A stretch of DNA of 64,000 nucleotides, taken from Promethearchaeota archaeon. GTDB taxonomy: Archaea; Asgardarchaeota; Lokiarchaeia; Sigyniarchaeales; SOKP01. The DNA lies in assembly GCA_011364925.1 (NCBI GenBank), contig RDOA01000003.1, positions 1 to 64,000 of the forward strand. The letters are read 5' to 3'. Both the position numbers and the translations under genes were made by a program. The notes beneath the pieces were generated by a model. That model saw nothing but the letters and a program-made list of their open reading frames with translations. It was not told the DNA's origin and ran no database searches. Shown here piece after piece: positions 8,495 through 17,475 of this stretch (positions are counted from its first letter, which is position 1; each line of letters opens with the position of its first letter).

Positions 8495-8510
8495 CATGAA
8501 CATGTTCATG
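8495..8510 (+). promoter_or_regulatory. Perfect 16-bp palindrome, probable operator of the flavodiiron gene
   Basis: CATGAACATGTTCATG is its own reverse complement. It lies about 30 bp upstream of a TATA-like GTATAAATAA (about 8539-8548), which itself lies 50-60 bp before the likely ATG. A perfect dyad just upstream of a TATA box is a typical binding place for an archaeal dimeric activator or repressor. A redox-responsive regulator would fit the gene's job, but that is inference. Confidence 0.5.
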
Positions 8511-8598
8511 TGAGTAGTTTTTAAGAAGGTAATATTTCGTATAAATAATACCTAGAAGAGATATGGAAATAGAAAACATCACAGAAGAGGTAATAGAT

Positions 8599-9786
8599 AT
8601 GAGTTTTAAAATAAAAAGTAATGTATACTGGGTAGGAAAAACTGATTGGGAACTAAAAAAATTCCACGGGAATGAATATTCTACGCATCGTGGATCCACA
8701 TATAACTCTTACCTAATAAAGGAAGAAAAAAAAGTACTTATTGACACCGTCTGGATGCCGTTTGCAAAAGAATTTGTTGATAATCTTTCAAAGGAAATCA
8801 ACTTGGACGAAATTGATTATGTTATAGCTAACCACGCAGAGATTGACCATAGCGGAGCACTCCCAGAATTGATGAAAAGAATACCGGACACTCCAATTTA
8901 TTGTACTGCAAATGGTGTTAAGTCCTTAAAAGGTCATTATCATAAAGATTGGAACTTTCGACCGGTAAAGACTGGAGATACTTTAGACCTTGGAAATGAT
9001 AAGCAATTAATATTTGTAGAAATGAAAATGCTTCATTGGCCAGATAGTATGGCATGCTATATGACTAAGGATAATATTTTATTCAGTAACGACGCGTTTG
9101 GTCAACACTATGCTAATGAATATATGTACAATGACCTTGTAGATCAAAACGAACTCTTTACGGAATGTATTAAATATTACGCAAACATCCTTACTCCTTT
9201 CAGTTCTTTCGTTGATAAAAAAATAAAGGAAGTTTTGAGTCTTAATCTTCCTATTGATATTATTGCTACGAGTCACGGAGTTATATGGAGAGAGAATCCG
9301 ACACAAATTGTTGAAAAATACTTAGCTTGGGCGAATGATTATCAGACAAATCAAATTACAATATTGTATGATACAATGTGGAAGGGAACAAAGAGGATGG
9401 CGGAAGCAATTAGTAAGGGAATAGTGGAGACTGATAAAACTGTAAATGTGAAATTGTATAATATAGCAAATTCAGATAAAAACGATATAATCACAGAAAT
9501 CTTTAAATCCAAGACTATTTTAGTAGGCTCGCCTACAATTGGAGGAGGAATTATTTCAACAACTGCTGAAATTTTAGAGATGATTAAGGGTCTGCGTTTT
9601 AAGAATAAAAAGGCGGCTTCATTTGGATGTTACGGCTGGAGTGGAGAATCTGTAAAGGTGATAAGGGATCATTTAGAGAAGAGCGGTTTCACAATAATCA
9701 ATGATGGTATTCGTGCACTATGGAATCCCGATCAAGAAAGTATAGATAAATGCGTAGAATTCGGTAGAGAAATTGCTAAAAGTTAA
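8599..9786 (+). CDS. fprA: Flavodiiron protein (oxygen or nitric oxide reductase)
   Basis: A 395-residue protein from the preferred start MSFKIKSNVYWVG, which has AGAGG upstream; the track's ATG is 12 codons earlier. The N-terminal metallo-beta-lactamase-like domain keeps the diiron ligands: NHAEIDHSG, MLHWPDSM, FSNDAFGQH and ATSHGV. The C-terminal flavodoxin domain (about 245-395) begins ITILYDTMWKGTKRMA and has the FMN-loop region VGSPTIGGG. In archaea these enzymes reduce O2 to water, often with F420H2, or reduce NO, as a detoxification system in anaerobes. No rubredoxin domain is fused. It is a single gene with its own promoter. Confidence 0.92.
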   Translation: MSFKIKSNVYWVGKTDWELKKFHGNEYSTHRGSTYNSYLIKEEKKVLIDTVWMPFAKEFVDNLSKEINLDEIDYVIANHAEIDHSGALPELMKRIPDTPIYCTANGVKSLKGHYHKDWNFRPVKTGDTLDLGNDKQLIFVEMKMLHWPDSMACYMTKDNILFSNDAFGQHYANEYMYNDLVDQNELFTECIKYYANILTPFSSFVDKKIKEVLSLNLPIDIIATSHGVIWRENPTQIVEKYLAWANDYQTNQITILYDTMWKGTKRMAEAISKGIVETDKTVNVKLYNIANSDKNDIITEIFKSKTILVGSPTIGGGIISTTAEILEMIKGLRFKNKKAASFGCYGWSGESVKVIRDHLEKSGFTIINDGIRALWNPDQESIDKCVEFGREIAKS

Positions 9787-9856
9787 CTTAATTCTTTTTA
9801 TTACTATTCTTTTATTTTTTAGAGTTTTATCAGGATTTTCCAATTCTTGAGAAAAT

Positions 9857-9994
9857 TTAGTTTAATTCTCTCCTAAATTCACCATGAGCTTTAATATCCT
9901 TACATACCTCTACCAAATGTTCAAAAAGAACTTCTCGAGTCCATTTAGGCAATTTAATATCGATTTTTTTGAGCTGTTCTGCTAATTTTCTCAT
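9857..9994 (-). CDS. Small basic helical protein (45 aa), below ORF-track cutoff
   Basis: Translated by hand: MRKLAEQLKKIDIKL to GEFRRELN. It is charged, amphipathic and helical, with good coding composition and one Trp. It lies alone in the 427-bp gap between the flavodiiron and AbrB genes. I see no strong ribosome binding site, so a leaderless start is possible. Function unknown. Confidence 0.4.
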   Translation of the reverse strand: MRKLAEQLKKIDIKLPKWTREVLFEHLVEVCKDIKAHGEFRRELN

Positions 9995-10130
9995 AATAGA
10001 ATCATAAAATTATATACACTTTAAGAAAAAGAAGATCTTTAAAGAATTAATTCAAAATCAACTTGTGTGTATCAGTATCATGAAACAATGAATAGCGTGA
10101 ATAATTTTATATTTCATTTATTCTGATTAG

Positions 10131-10157
10131 TATGAAATATATGAAATGTATGAAAAA
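10131..10157 (+). promoter_or_regulatory. Three tandem 9-bp repeats (TATGAAAnn) upstream of the AbrB gene
   Basis: TATGAAATA, TATGAAATG and TATGAAAAA follow each other head to tail, about 35 bp before a TATA-like TTTATAAAG (10194-10202). Phased short repeats next to a promoter suggest a cooperative binding site, possibly for the adjacent AbrB-type protein itself. Confidence 0.4.
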
Positions 10158-10213
10158 CTATTTATTTTGCTCAGCTTTTTGCCATTTAATTAGTTTATAA
10201 AGGGGATATTTTT

Positions 10214-10489
10214 ACGTTTGGAAATTTAGAATTCTTCGGTAGTACGACAGTTGGTGAACGGGGTCAGGTTGTACTTCCGATCGAGTTACGCAAGAAGATG
10301 CAGCTTCAAGCTGGCGATAAGCTTATTGCGTTGGGAGCAATGGGCGATAACGTCGCTTTTTTACTCAAGGCAGATTTCTTAACTCAGATTCTTGGGAAAA
10401 TGGAAGAAGGTCAAAATGAATTGAGACAATTTTTAAAGGATTTTACTGATTCTGAGATAATTGAAGACACTAAAGTAGATTTCGAGTAA
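10214..10489 (+). CDS. AbrB/SpoVT-type transcription regulator with apparent ACG start
   Basis: The ORF track starts at 10298, but the diagnostic swapped-hairpin motif lies before that. In frame from 10214 the product reads (T)FGNLEFFGSTTVGERGQ, then VVLPIELRKKMQLQAGDKL, the classic AbrB-type DNA-binding beta-barrel sequence. The total is about 91 residues, with a helical acidic tail that probably mediates oligomerisation. No ATG, GTG or TTG exists in frame between the stop at 10187 and 10298. The ACG at 10214 sits 8 bp after an AAGGGG Shine-Dalgarno sequence, so it is the likely start or a mutated ATG. The stop is 15 bp before the ABC exporter pair, which it probably regulates. Confidence 0.75.
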   Translation, partial: TFGNLEFFGSTTVGERGQVVLPIELRKKMQLQAGDKLIALGAMGDNVAFLLKADFLTQILGKMEEGQNELRQFLKDFTDSEIIEDTKVDFE

Positions 10490-10504
10490 ATATTTGGTGA
10501 TTTT

Positions 10505-12751
10505 ATGAAAAAAGTTAGAATGATTAAATACACAAAACCCTATCTCATCATGATTTTTATAGCTATAGGGTTGTTATATGCCCAAGCGAATTTCAACCTA
10601 ACGCTGCCTGACTATCTCTCGAAGATCGTGAATGTAGGCATTCAACAAGGAGGTGTGGAAGATGCTGTACCAGAAGCAATTCAGGAGATTGAAATGAACC
10701 GGACCTTATTGTTCCTTACCCCGGAAAACCAAACAGATGTGCTTAATGCTTATAAATTAGTAAATAATGGAACTACAGAAGCTAATCAGTATATTGACAA
10801 GTATCCAGTATTAATTAACCAATCTGTTTATGTATTAACCCACACAGACAGTGCAACAATCACACATTTAAATCCTATTATGGCTAGAGCCCTTTTAAAC
10901 GTGGCTTTCGTTGAATTGCTAATGGCAAATGATACTTTACTAAATAGTACAAATACTCTATTGGGACTTTCTCTCCCAGGGAACGGCACAGATTTGTTTG
11001 AGTATTTTGAAACGAATCCTATGGGACCTTATTCAAAAATGGTCATAATGGCTGTGGTTACCTCGCAATTAAACGCACTTGGAGATAAATTTATTATCCA
11101 AGCCGCAACTCAGGTTGTTAGGGCAGAGTACGAGGCGCTTGGAATGGATTTAAACCAGCTACAGTTAAACTATCTTCTATACTATGGAGGTCTTATGATT
11201 CTCTTAACGATACTTTCGATGGCATGTACGATTGCTGTGAGTTACTTATCCGCAAAGATTGCTACTGGAATAGCTCGCGATATGCGAAGAGATATATTCA
11301 AGAAGATTGAAAAATTTTCAAGCGCGGAATTTGATAGTTTTTCCACAGCATCTTTAATCACTCGATCAACGAACGACATCACACAGGTTCAAATGGCGGT
11401 AATGATGATTGTTCGTATGGTATTTTATGCTCCAATAATAGGGATCGGTGGGGTCATTCACGCTATTGAATTAGCTCCAACAATGTGGTGGATCATCGCA
11501 ATGGCAGTGGGCGTATTACTCGGTTTAATCCTCGTGGTTTTTTATATAGCCTTGCCTAAGTTTAAGAGTATCCAAAGATTGGTGGATCGTCTTAATCTTG
11601 TTGCTCGCGAAAGTTTAACGGGGATTATGGTGGTAAGAGCGTTTAATAAACAGCAATATGAAGAAGGTAGGTTCGATAAAGCTAATATCGATCTTACTAA
11701 GGTTTCACTGTTTATAAATCGAGTTATGGTAATCATGATGCCATTGATGATGATGCTGATGAATGTACTAACAATTGTAATTATATGGGTTGGATCTCAC
11801 GAGATCGCGAATGCAAATCTACAAGTTGGAGATATGATAGCTTTTATGCAATACGCCATCCAAGTTGCGTTTGCTTTCCTAATGTTGTCGCTAATGTTCA
11901 TTATTTTGCCTCGTGCTTCTGTATCTATTAGCCGTATAGCTGAAGTACTAAAAACTGACATAGTTATTCAAGATGCCGAAAATCCAAAGCTTTTCACCGA
12001 ACCGTTTAAAGGAACAATCGAATTCCGAAATGTCTCTTTTCGTTATGCTGGAGCACCTGAGGATGCGTTGCACAACATTTCATTTACTGCTCACTCAGGA
12101 GAAGTAACAGCTTTTATTGGACCTACAGGCTCTGGAAAGTCTACGCTCATAAATTTAGTTCCTCGTTTTTATGATGTTACCTCAGGGGCGATTTTGATCG
12201 ATGGTATTGATGTACGTGAAGTGAGTCAACATGACTTACGCGATAAGATTGGTTTCGTTCCCCAGAAAGATGTGCTATTTTCTGGCACCGTTGAGAGTAA
12301 CCTACTTTTTGCAGATGAAAATGCAAGTGAGGAAGAGCTCAAATATGCAATACAAACTGCCCAAATAACTGATTTTGTTGACGCTAAATCCGAAGGAATA
12401 GCTACTGAGATTGCTCAAGGCGGAACGAATGTGTCTGGAGGTCAAAAGCAGCGATTTGCAATCGCCCGAGCATTAGTCAAGAAAGCTCCAATAAATATTT
12501 TAGACGATAGCTTTTCCAATTTAGATTTTAAAACCGATGTTGCTTTACGCAAGGCCCTCCGAAAGTCTATATCAGCAAGCACAGTGCTTATTGTAACGCA
12601 GAGAGTTTCCACCATCAAAAATGCAGACCAAATCATTGTTATTAATGAGGGAAGAATTGTAGGGAAGGGGACGCATGTCGAACTTATGGAGACTTGTCCA
12701 ATATACAAAGATATAGCGATTTCACAACTTAAATTGGAGGAATTATTATGA
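10505..12751 (+). CDS. ABC multidrug-type exporter half, degenerate catalytic site
   Basis: A 748-residue fused membrane and ATPase subunit of the MsbA/LmrA type. The first helix (about 11-30) is followed by an unusually long insert of some 190 residues, with N-x-T sequons, before the second helix at about 228. The insert should face outside. The ATPase domain starts near 500 and has Walker A GPTGSGKS, signature VSGGQ and the D-loop. The Walker B reads ILDDS instead of ILDES/ILDEA, so the catalytic Glu is Asp, as in the non-hydrolysing half of heterodimeric exporters. Its TGA overlaps the next gene's ATG (ATGA), so the two subunits are co-translated. Confidence 0.9.
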   Translation: MKKVRMIKYTKPYLIMIFIAIGLLYAQANFNLTLPDYLSKIVNVGIQQGGVEDAVPEAIQEIEMNRTLLFLTPENQTDVLNAYKLVNNGTTEANQYIDKYPVLINQSVYVLTHTDSATITHLNPIMARALLNVAFVELLMANDTLLNSTNTLLGLSLPGNGTDLFEYFETNPMGPYSKMVIMAVVTSQLNALGDKFIIQAATQVVRAEYEALGMDLNQLQLNYLLYYGGLMILLTILSMACTIAVSYLSAKIATGIARDMRRDIFKKIEKFSSAEFDSFSTASLITRSTNDITQVQMAVMMIVRMVFYAPIIGIGGVIHAIELAPTMWWIIAMAVGVLLGLILVVFYIALPKFKSIQRLVDRLNLVARESLTGIMVVRAFNKQQYEEGRFDKANIDLTKVSLFINRVMVIMMPLMMMLMNVLTIVIIWVGSHEIANANLQVGDMIAFMQYAIQVAFAFLMLSLMFIILPRASVSISRIAEVLKTDIVIQDAENPKLFTEPFKGTIEFRNVSFRYAGAPEDALHNISFTAHSGEVTAFIGPTGSGKSTLINLVPRFYDVTSGAILIDGIDVREVSQHDLRDKIGFVPQKDVLFSGTVESNLLFADENASEEELKYAIQTAQITDFVDAKSEGIATEIAQGGTNVSGGQKQRFAIARALVKKAPINILDDSFSNLDFKTDVALRKALRKSISASTVLIVTQRVSTIKNADQIIVINEGRIVGKGTHVELMETCPIYKDIAISQLKLEELL

Positions 12752-14607
12752 TGCAACGAGGTGGAGGTCCAATGAGGGGCCGTGGCCCGATGGGTGCTGC
12801 AATGAGTACTCGTGAGAAAGCAACCGACTTTCGAGGGACAATGGGTAAATTATTTCGTTATATGGGCAGATACAAGGGATTAGTAATACTAGTCTTCATA
12901 TTTGCTGCCGCATCAACAACAGCGAACATAATTGGTCCAAAAATACTCGGAAATGCAACGACAAGCCTTTTTGAAGGCGTAATTGCTAAAATTAGCGGCA
13001 CAGGAGAGATCGATTTCGTGTATATTGGGGGAATCTTATTGGAAGTACTAATAATATATGCTGTATCAGCGGTTTTTGGTTTTATCCAAGGCTGGATTAT
13101 GGCAAATATTTCAACGAATATCGCCTATCGCTTCCGTCGAGACATTGCTGAAAAGATAAATCGCCTACCACTTAAATATTTTGATAAAACTACTTACGGC
13201 GAAGTTCTTTCTCGTATTACAAACGATGTGGACACTATCAACCAATCATTAAGTCAAAGTCTTACACAGATCATCACATCAGTGGTGACCGTTGTTGGTG
13301 TTTTGATTATGATGTTTACTATAAGTTGGGTAATGACCTTGGTTGCGCTCGCAATGCTTCCGTTGTCGCTAATTTTTATGGGCGTAATTATTGGACGGTC
13401 CCAGAAGTACTTTAAACAACAACAGGATAACTTAGGGCACGTAAATGGTCACGTAGAAGAAATGTATGGTGGCCATGTTGTAATCAAAGCCTTTAGCGGT
13501 GAAGAGAAGAGTGTTAGGAAATTCAACCAGTTAAACGATAGTTGGTATACAGGATCTTGGAAAGCTAATTTTTTCTCAGGTTTGATGATACCAATAATGT
13601 TCTTCATAAGCAACTTGGGATATGTCGGTGTCGCAATTCTAGGTTCGTGGTTAGCAATCCAGAATACCATTACAGTGGGAGATATTCAAGCATTTATTCA
13701 ATATATTCGGTCGTTTACTCAACCCCTTAGCCAAATTGCTAATATTTCAAACGTTCTACAGCAAACTGCTGCTGCTGCTGAACGTGTATTTAACTTTCTC
13801 GAAGAGGAAGAAGAAACGCCCGATGTATCCGAGCCAGTAAGGTTAGACCAGATTAAAGGATTAGTGGAATTTCAAAATGTACAGTTTGGATATAATCCCG
13901 ACAAAATTATTATTAAAAATTTCTCTGCAGTAGCTCACCCAGGTCAAAAAGTCGCAATTGTTGGTCCTACAGGGGCAGGCAAAACCACTCTCGTTAAACT
14001 GTTAATGCGTTTCTACGAATTAAAAAGTGGTGCAATTTTAGTTGACGGGCATGATACTCGAAAATTTACCCGTGAAAGTTTACGTAGTATGTTTGGAATG
14101 GTGCTTCAAGATACGTGGCTATATAACGCTTCCATCATGGAGAACATCCGCTATGGTAATCAAAATGCTACTGACGATGAAGTTCTCACTGCAGCTCGTA
14201 TTGCTCATGTTGACCCTTTTGTCAAAACTTTACCAGAGGGATACAATATGGTGATAAATGAAGAAGTAACCAATGTCTCCCAAGGTCAAATGCAATTATT
14301 AACCATCGCTCGTGCTATTCTTGCGAATCCTCCTATCCTCATACTTGATGAAGCCACTAGTTCTGTAGACACTCACACGGAGATTTTGATCCAGGAAGCC
14401 ATGGATGCATTAATGAAAAATAGGACCAGTTTTGTCATTGCCCACCGCTTATCAACTATTCGTAACGCAGATTTGATCCTTGTAGTTCGAGACGGTGATA
14501 TTGTAGAGCAAGGCACGCATAATGAATTACTAGCAAGGGGTGATTATTATGCTGAATTATACAATAGCCAATTTCAAGAGAAAATGAATAATAACGAGAG
14601 CATTTAG
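12748..14607 (+). CDS. ABC multidrug-type exporter half, intact catalytic site
   Basis: A 619-residue partner of the preceding gene. A short Gly/Arg-rich leader (RGGGPMRGRGPMG) comes before six membrane helices (about 40-330). The ATPase domain from about 370 has Walker A GPTGAGKT, Q-loop FGMVLQD, Walker B LILDEATS and switch His in IAHRLST. The signature is altered to VSQGQ. Together the pair has one site with intact Walker B Glu and one without, the TM287/288 pattern of asymmetric exporters. Substrates of this class are lipids or drugs; the actual one is unknown. An alternative start exists at the second Met (ATGATG). Confidence 0.9.
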   Translation: MMQRGGGPMRGRGPMGAAMSTREKATDFRGTMGKLFRYMGRYKGLVILVFIFAAASTTANIIGPKILGNATTSLFEGVIAKISGTGEIDFVYIGGILLEVLIIYAVSAVFGFIQGWIMANISTNIAYRFRRDIAEKINRLPLKYFDKTTYGEVLSRITNDVDTINQSLSQSLTQIITSVVTVVGVLIMMFTISWVMTLVALAMLPLSLIFMGVIIGRSQKYFKQQQDNLGHVNGHVEEMYGGHVVIKAFSGEEKSVRKFNQLNDSWYTGSWKANFFSGLMIPIMFFISNLGYVGVAILGSWLAIQNTITVGDIQAFIQYIRSFTQPLSQIANISNVLQQTAAAAERVFNFLEEEEETPDVSEPVRLDQIKGLVEFQNVQFGYNPDKIIIKNFSAVAHPGQKVAIVGPTGAGKTTLVKLLMRFYELKSGAILVDGHDTRKFTRESLRSMFGMVLQDTWLYNASIMENIRYGNQNATDDEVLTAARIAHVDPFVKTLPEGYNMVINEEVTNVSQGQMQLLTIARAILANPPILILDEATSSVDTHTEILIQEAMDALMKNRTSFVIAHRLSTIRNADLILVVRDGDIVEQGTHNELLARGDYYAELYNSQFQEKMNNNESI

Positions 14608-14634
14608 ATAAAAAGATGCTAGAGATTAGTTCTT

Positions 14635-15030
14635 TTACGATTTTTCGCTCGATTTCAACTCTTTTTCTAAGACTTTTATTTGGCTATCAATTTCCTTCGT
14701 CTTAGTTTTCTTTTCTTTTTCAATTGCCTTCATTTCATAGCTTAAGAATTTCTGTTTTTCTTTTTCTAAATTATTGTAATCGGATTCCAATTTCTTAATG
14801 ATAGAAAGGAGTTCTTTCTTTTTTGCCGTTAATTCGTTAATCTTCTGAAGGATATCATTTAAGATGTTCTGATGATGAAGCAATTTTTCTCCCAATTCCT
14901 TAATTTGAGGATCGTAATCTTCATTACATTTATTTGTAATATAATTTTCTTTCTGTTTGGCGACATCTTCAACTTTCTGGATTTTCACTGCTATCTTAGT
15001 GATCTGATCCCTTATTTCTTCGTCTGACAT
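14635..15030 (-). CDS. Coiled-coil protein
   Basis: A 131-residue protein made almost wholly of Glu/Lys/Leu heptads from residue 5 to the end, interrupted near 35-45 by CNEDYDPQ. It should form a long antiparallel or parallel coiled coil and probably works as a dimer or scaffold. There is no membrane segment or enzyme motif. It converges with the ABC exporter operon. A partner cannot be inferred. Confidence 0.65.
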   Translation of the reverse strand: MSDEEIRDQITKIAVKIQKVEDVAKQKENYITNKCNEDYDPQIKELGEKLLHHQNILNDILQKINELTAKKKELLSIIKKLESDYNNLEKEKQKFLSYEMKAIEKEKKTKTKEIDSQIKVLEKELKSSEKS

Positions 15031-15156
15031 TTTAAATTTCCGTGGTTTTATTAATTTCTTGCTTTTAAGCTAATTCGATAATAATAAAGAATCTTTAATT
15101 CATTTTGCTTAATAAGAATACCGCGTGATTTCTATATAAACTTTGATTCTTTTTTG

Positions 15157-15540
15157 TTAAACAAAACCTTGTTCGACATAGAGGGAAAGTTCTTTTAAAA
15201 ATTCTTCTGGGGTAATTCCGTAAGTTAAAACTTTATGCCACAATTTAATATTCTGCGAGTGGAAATTAGCCTTGCCTTCGTCTAAATCTATCGCGAATTC
15301 GACGATTACGTCTTTGATAGAGAACTTAGATTTATCGCGGGCTCCAAAATATTCCCCAAACGCAAAAAACATGTTAATAATCATATCTATATCCTCGTTT
15401 GAGAAACGCCGCTTACATAAGTCGCAAACAATGCCGAGTTTTAAGCTGGATTGATACGCTTTATTACGTTCTTTTATGTCGGCGTGGCAAATCGAGCATT
15501 TTAACTTGTTTGAGACTTTAGACTTTGGCGTGTTGATCAT
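15157..15540 (-). CDS. Treble-clef-like zinc-binding protein
   Basis: A 127-residue protein whose first 45 residues hold two CxxC pairs, CSICHAD and CDLCKRR, spaced about 23 residues apart, suggesting one zinc site. The rest is helical with the pattern INMFFAFGEYFGARDK. No named family was recognised. It is preceded by a short leader and lies in a minus-strand group with the RadB-like gene. Confidence 0.6.
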   Translation of the reverse strand: MINTPKSKVSNKLKCSICHADIKERNKAYQSSLKLGIVCDLCKRRFSNEDIDMIINMFFAFGEYFGARDKSKFSIKDVIVEFAIDLDEGKANFHSQNIKLWHKVLTYGITPEEFLKELSLYVEQGFV

Positions 15541-15643
15541 ATACTATAGTTATAACTGATGTATTTAAAGGAAAAGAAAAAATGGCTAAAGAAATTTATC
15601 CTTTATATATAGATCAATTCAAATCTCACTACATCTCAAAATG

Positions 15644-16359
15644 TTAGCCTCGTGATAATCCGCACTCCTTAATTTCATACTTGAACTTTCTTGATATTAA
15701 GTAATCGCCGCTTATTATCTCCATCTCTTTAAACTTTGAATTAAAGCGTGATGACAGAGATACGTTAATGGCTTGAATTCTCGAATATAATTTGTTAAAA
15801 AAAGGTTGATTTCTGCCCAAATTTGGATCAAACGATACCTCGTGGATTAATATCAAAATTATCTTTTCTCTCAGACACCGCATAATAAGAGGAAATAACT
15901 GCGAATTAAAGAATCTATCAAGAAGGATATTTCTTCTCCGAATATCTGAATACATAGAAGCTGCGAAGCGTAAATGGTGGGATATGTTATCGATTACAAT
16001 AAACTTTGCATTAGACGGTAATAAACTGGTTCCAATGTTGCTTAAAAAAAGTGTTTGTTCATTGAAGTTAGAAAACGGCTTTTTTGCAGGACACACAAAT
16101 ACATTTCTCAGTAAATAATTAATTTTACCAGGGAAATTCTTGAAAAGTACTATCAAACGCTTCTTGGAAAACGGTTCGCTAGCTTGTATCCAAACACAAC
16201 TATTTTTATAAGGTGTGCCCCTCGTTAATATTGTACTTATTATTTGAAGCGCAAGGGTGGTCTTTCCCGTTCCTGACTCACCAGAAATAGATATGATACT
16301 TTGGTTCTTCTGTGAGAGATTGTATATGTATGAAAAACAGTATTGCCTAGCTCAATCAT
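15644..16359 (-). CDS. RadB-like RecA-family ATPase, apparent one-base disruption near the 5' end
   Basis: The track shows only 15644-16156. Hand translation upstream in that frame adds a perfect Walker A, SISGESGTGKTTLALQIIS, and a conserved beta-strand, and Walker B reads KFIVIDNI. The LLDRFFNSQLF region and ILIHEVSFDP resemble RadB. RadB is a RecA-fold paralog of RadA without the HhH domain that assists recombination. The Walker frame has no standard start, while the ATG at 16359 opens MIELGNTVF in another frame. Adding one base to the T5 run (complement of 16333-16337) would join both into one protein of about 239 residues. It follows the upstream membrane-protein gene by only 3 bp, so it is the last gene of that operon. 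Confidence 0.7.
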
Positions 16360-16362
16360 AAT

Positions 16363-16707
16363 CTAATCGTTGCTCAGCAAATCTAAAACTTCTCGTTGAG
16401 TTTTCTCGATTTCATCTCGCCTCTTCCTCGATTCTTCAGATATTTGCTTTGATGCCGTATTATTCTGAGGATTGCTCGAAACGAGCTGTTGGAGCATCAT
16501 TAATGTCAGTAAATCGTCAAAATTTCTATCTTGAGCCGATTGTTGACCACTAAAAAATGATCCCACCACTCCTTTTCCGCTTTTTTTAGCCTTGTAATAA
16601 AGATATATAGCCAGTCCTGTACCCACGATAATGACCGTGTACACCGGCTCTTTCTGGAAGAAAATCAACATCACGATTGCTACTGCGATTAAACAATACC
16701 CTTTCAC
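16363..16707 (-). CDS. Small membrane protein with soluble tail
   Basis: A 114-residue protein with two membrane helices in the first 40 residues (about 3-18 and 22-40), then a basic patch (KAKKSGKG) and a Gln/Asn/Ser-rich, helical cytosolic tail. The GTG start directly abuts the TAA of the upstream metalloprotease-like gene, and its stop is 3 bp before the RadB-like ATG, so the three genes form one transcription unit. Function unknown. The topology suggests a membrane adaptor. Confidence 0.65.
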   Translation of the reverse strand: MKGYCLIAVAIVMLIFFQKEPVYTVIIVGTGLAIYLYYKAKKSGKGVVGSFFSGQQSAQDRNFDDLLTLMMLQQLVSSNPQNNTASKQISEESRKRRDEIEKTQREVLDLLSND

Positions 16708-17475
16708 TTACCATTGCGCCTCCTTTTCGATTTGTTTGTTAAACTCTTTAAACCTCCGTTTCCGAGTCAAGAACTTTGGACTTGACACATCATTTTTGCC
16801 AAATTTACCTCTTATCATGCTGAATGCTTTTCCCATAGTCCAAAATACGAATTTAAAAATATAATAAAATAGAATCATAATCATAAAGTATTCGATGTAA
16901 TACAACACCTCAAATGGAAGGGATACAAAATAGAGATCAATGAATGCCCACACTAACACTCCCGAGAGTAAAACTAAGAAAATTTGATAAAGAGAATATC
17001 TTGGATTTTTGTTAAAAGTAATCCCAACTAATCTAACATCTTGTCTAGATGGCGCTGAACCTATAAGTAGTGAAAAACAGAATACAACGGTGACTATGTT
17101 TACCCAGATCTCTGTATCTATATGAAAAATCACATCAAGACCAAACATGAATAGAAATGTCGATATGAATAAGGGGGCAAAACTTATCATGAAAGTTTGC
17201 ATAAAAGAATTGCGCTCGAACTCGGGATTACCAACTGAACCATGAGGAGCAACTCTACGACTACCCGTCCTATGATAAGCAATGCTAATCTTTCCCATTT
17301 TAGTACCAAAGAGAACACCAAGAGTATAGTGTGATAATTCGTGAACCACCACTCCTATAAACATGAGAACATCAAACATTGTCTTAAAACCTGGCGTGTG
17401 TGCGCGCCTATAAAGTGCTCGAGTTCCCATTGAAACTAATAACATAACGAAGATCCAAAGATAAAATTCAATCAT
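16708..17475 (-). CDS. Membrane zinc metalloprotease-like protein (M50-type HExxH)
   Basis: A 255-residue protein with about six membrane helices. The HELSH motif at about residues 45-49 lies within the second hydrophobic segment, the arrangement seen in site-2-protease-like M50 enzymes and related HExxH membrane proteins. I do not see a clear NxxPxxxLDG second motif; the nearest candidate is SAPSRQDV near 145. Intramembrane cleavage activity is therefore possible but not shown. It heads the operon that continues with a two-helix membrane protein and a RadB-like ATPase. Confidence 0.7.
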   Translation of the reverse strand: MIEFYLWIFVMLLVSMGTRALYRRAHTPGFKTMFDVLMFIGVVVHELSHYTLGVLFGTKMGKISIAYHRTGSRRVAPHGSVGNPEFERNSFMQTFMISFAPLFISTFLFMFGLDVIFHIDTEIWVNIVTVVFCFSLLIGSAPSRQDVRLVGITFNKNPRYSLYQIFLVLLSGVLVWAFIDLYFVSLPFEVLYYIEYFMIMILFYYIFKFVFWTMGKAFSMIRGKFGKNDVSSPKFLTRKRRFKEFNKQIEKEAQW

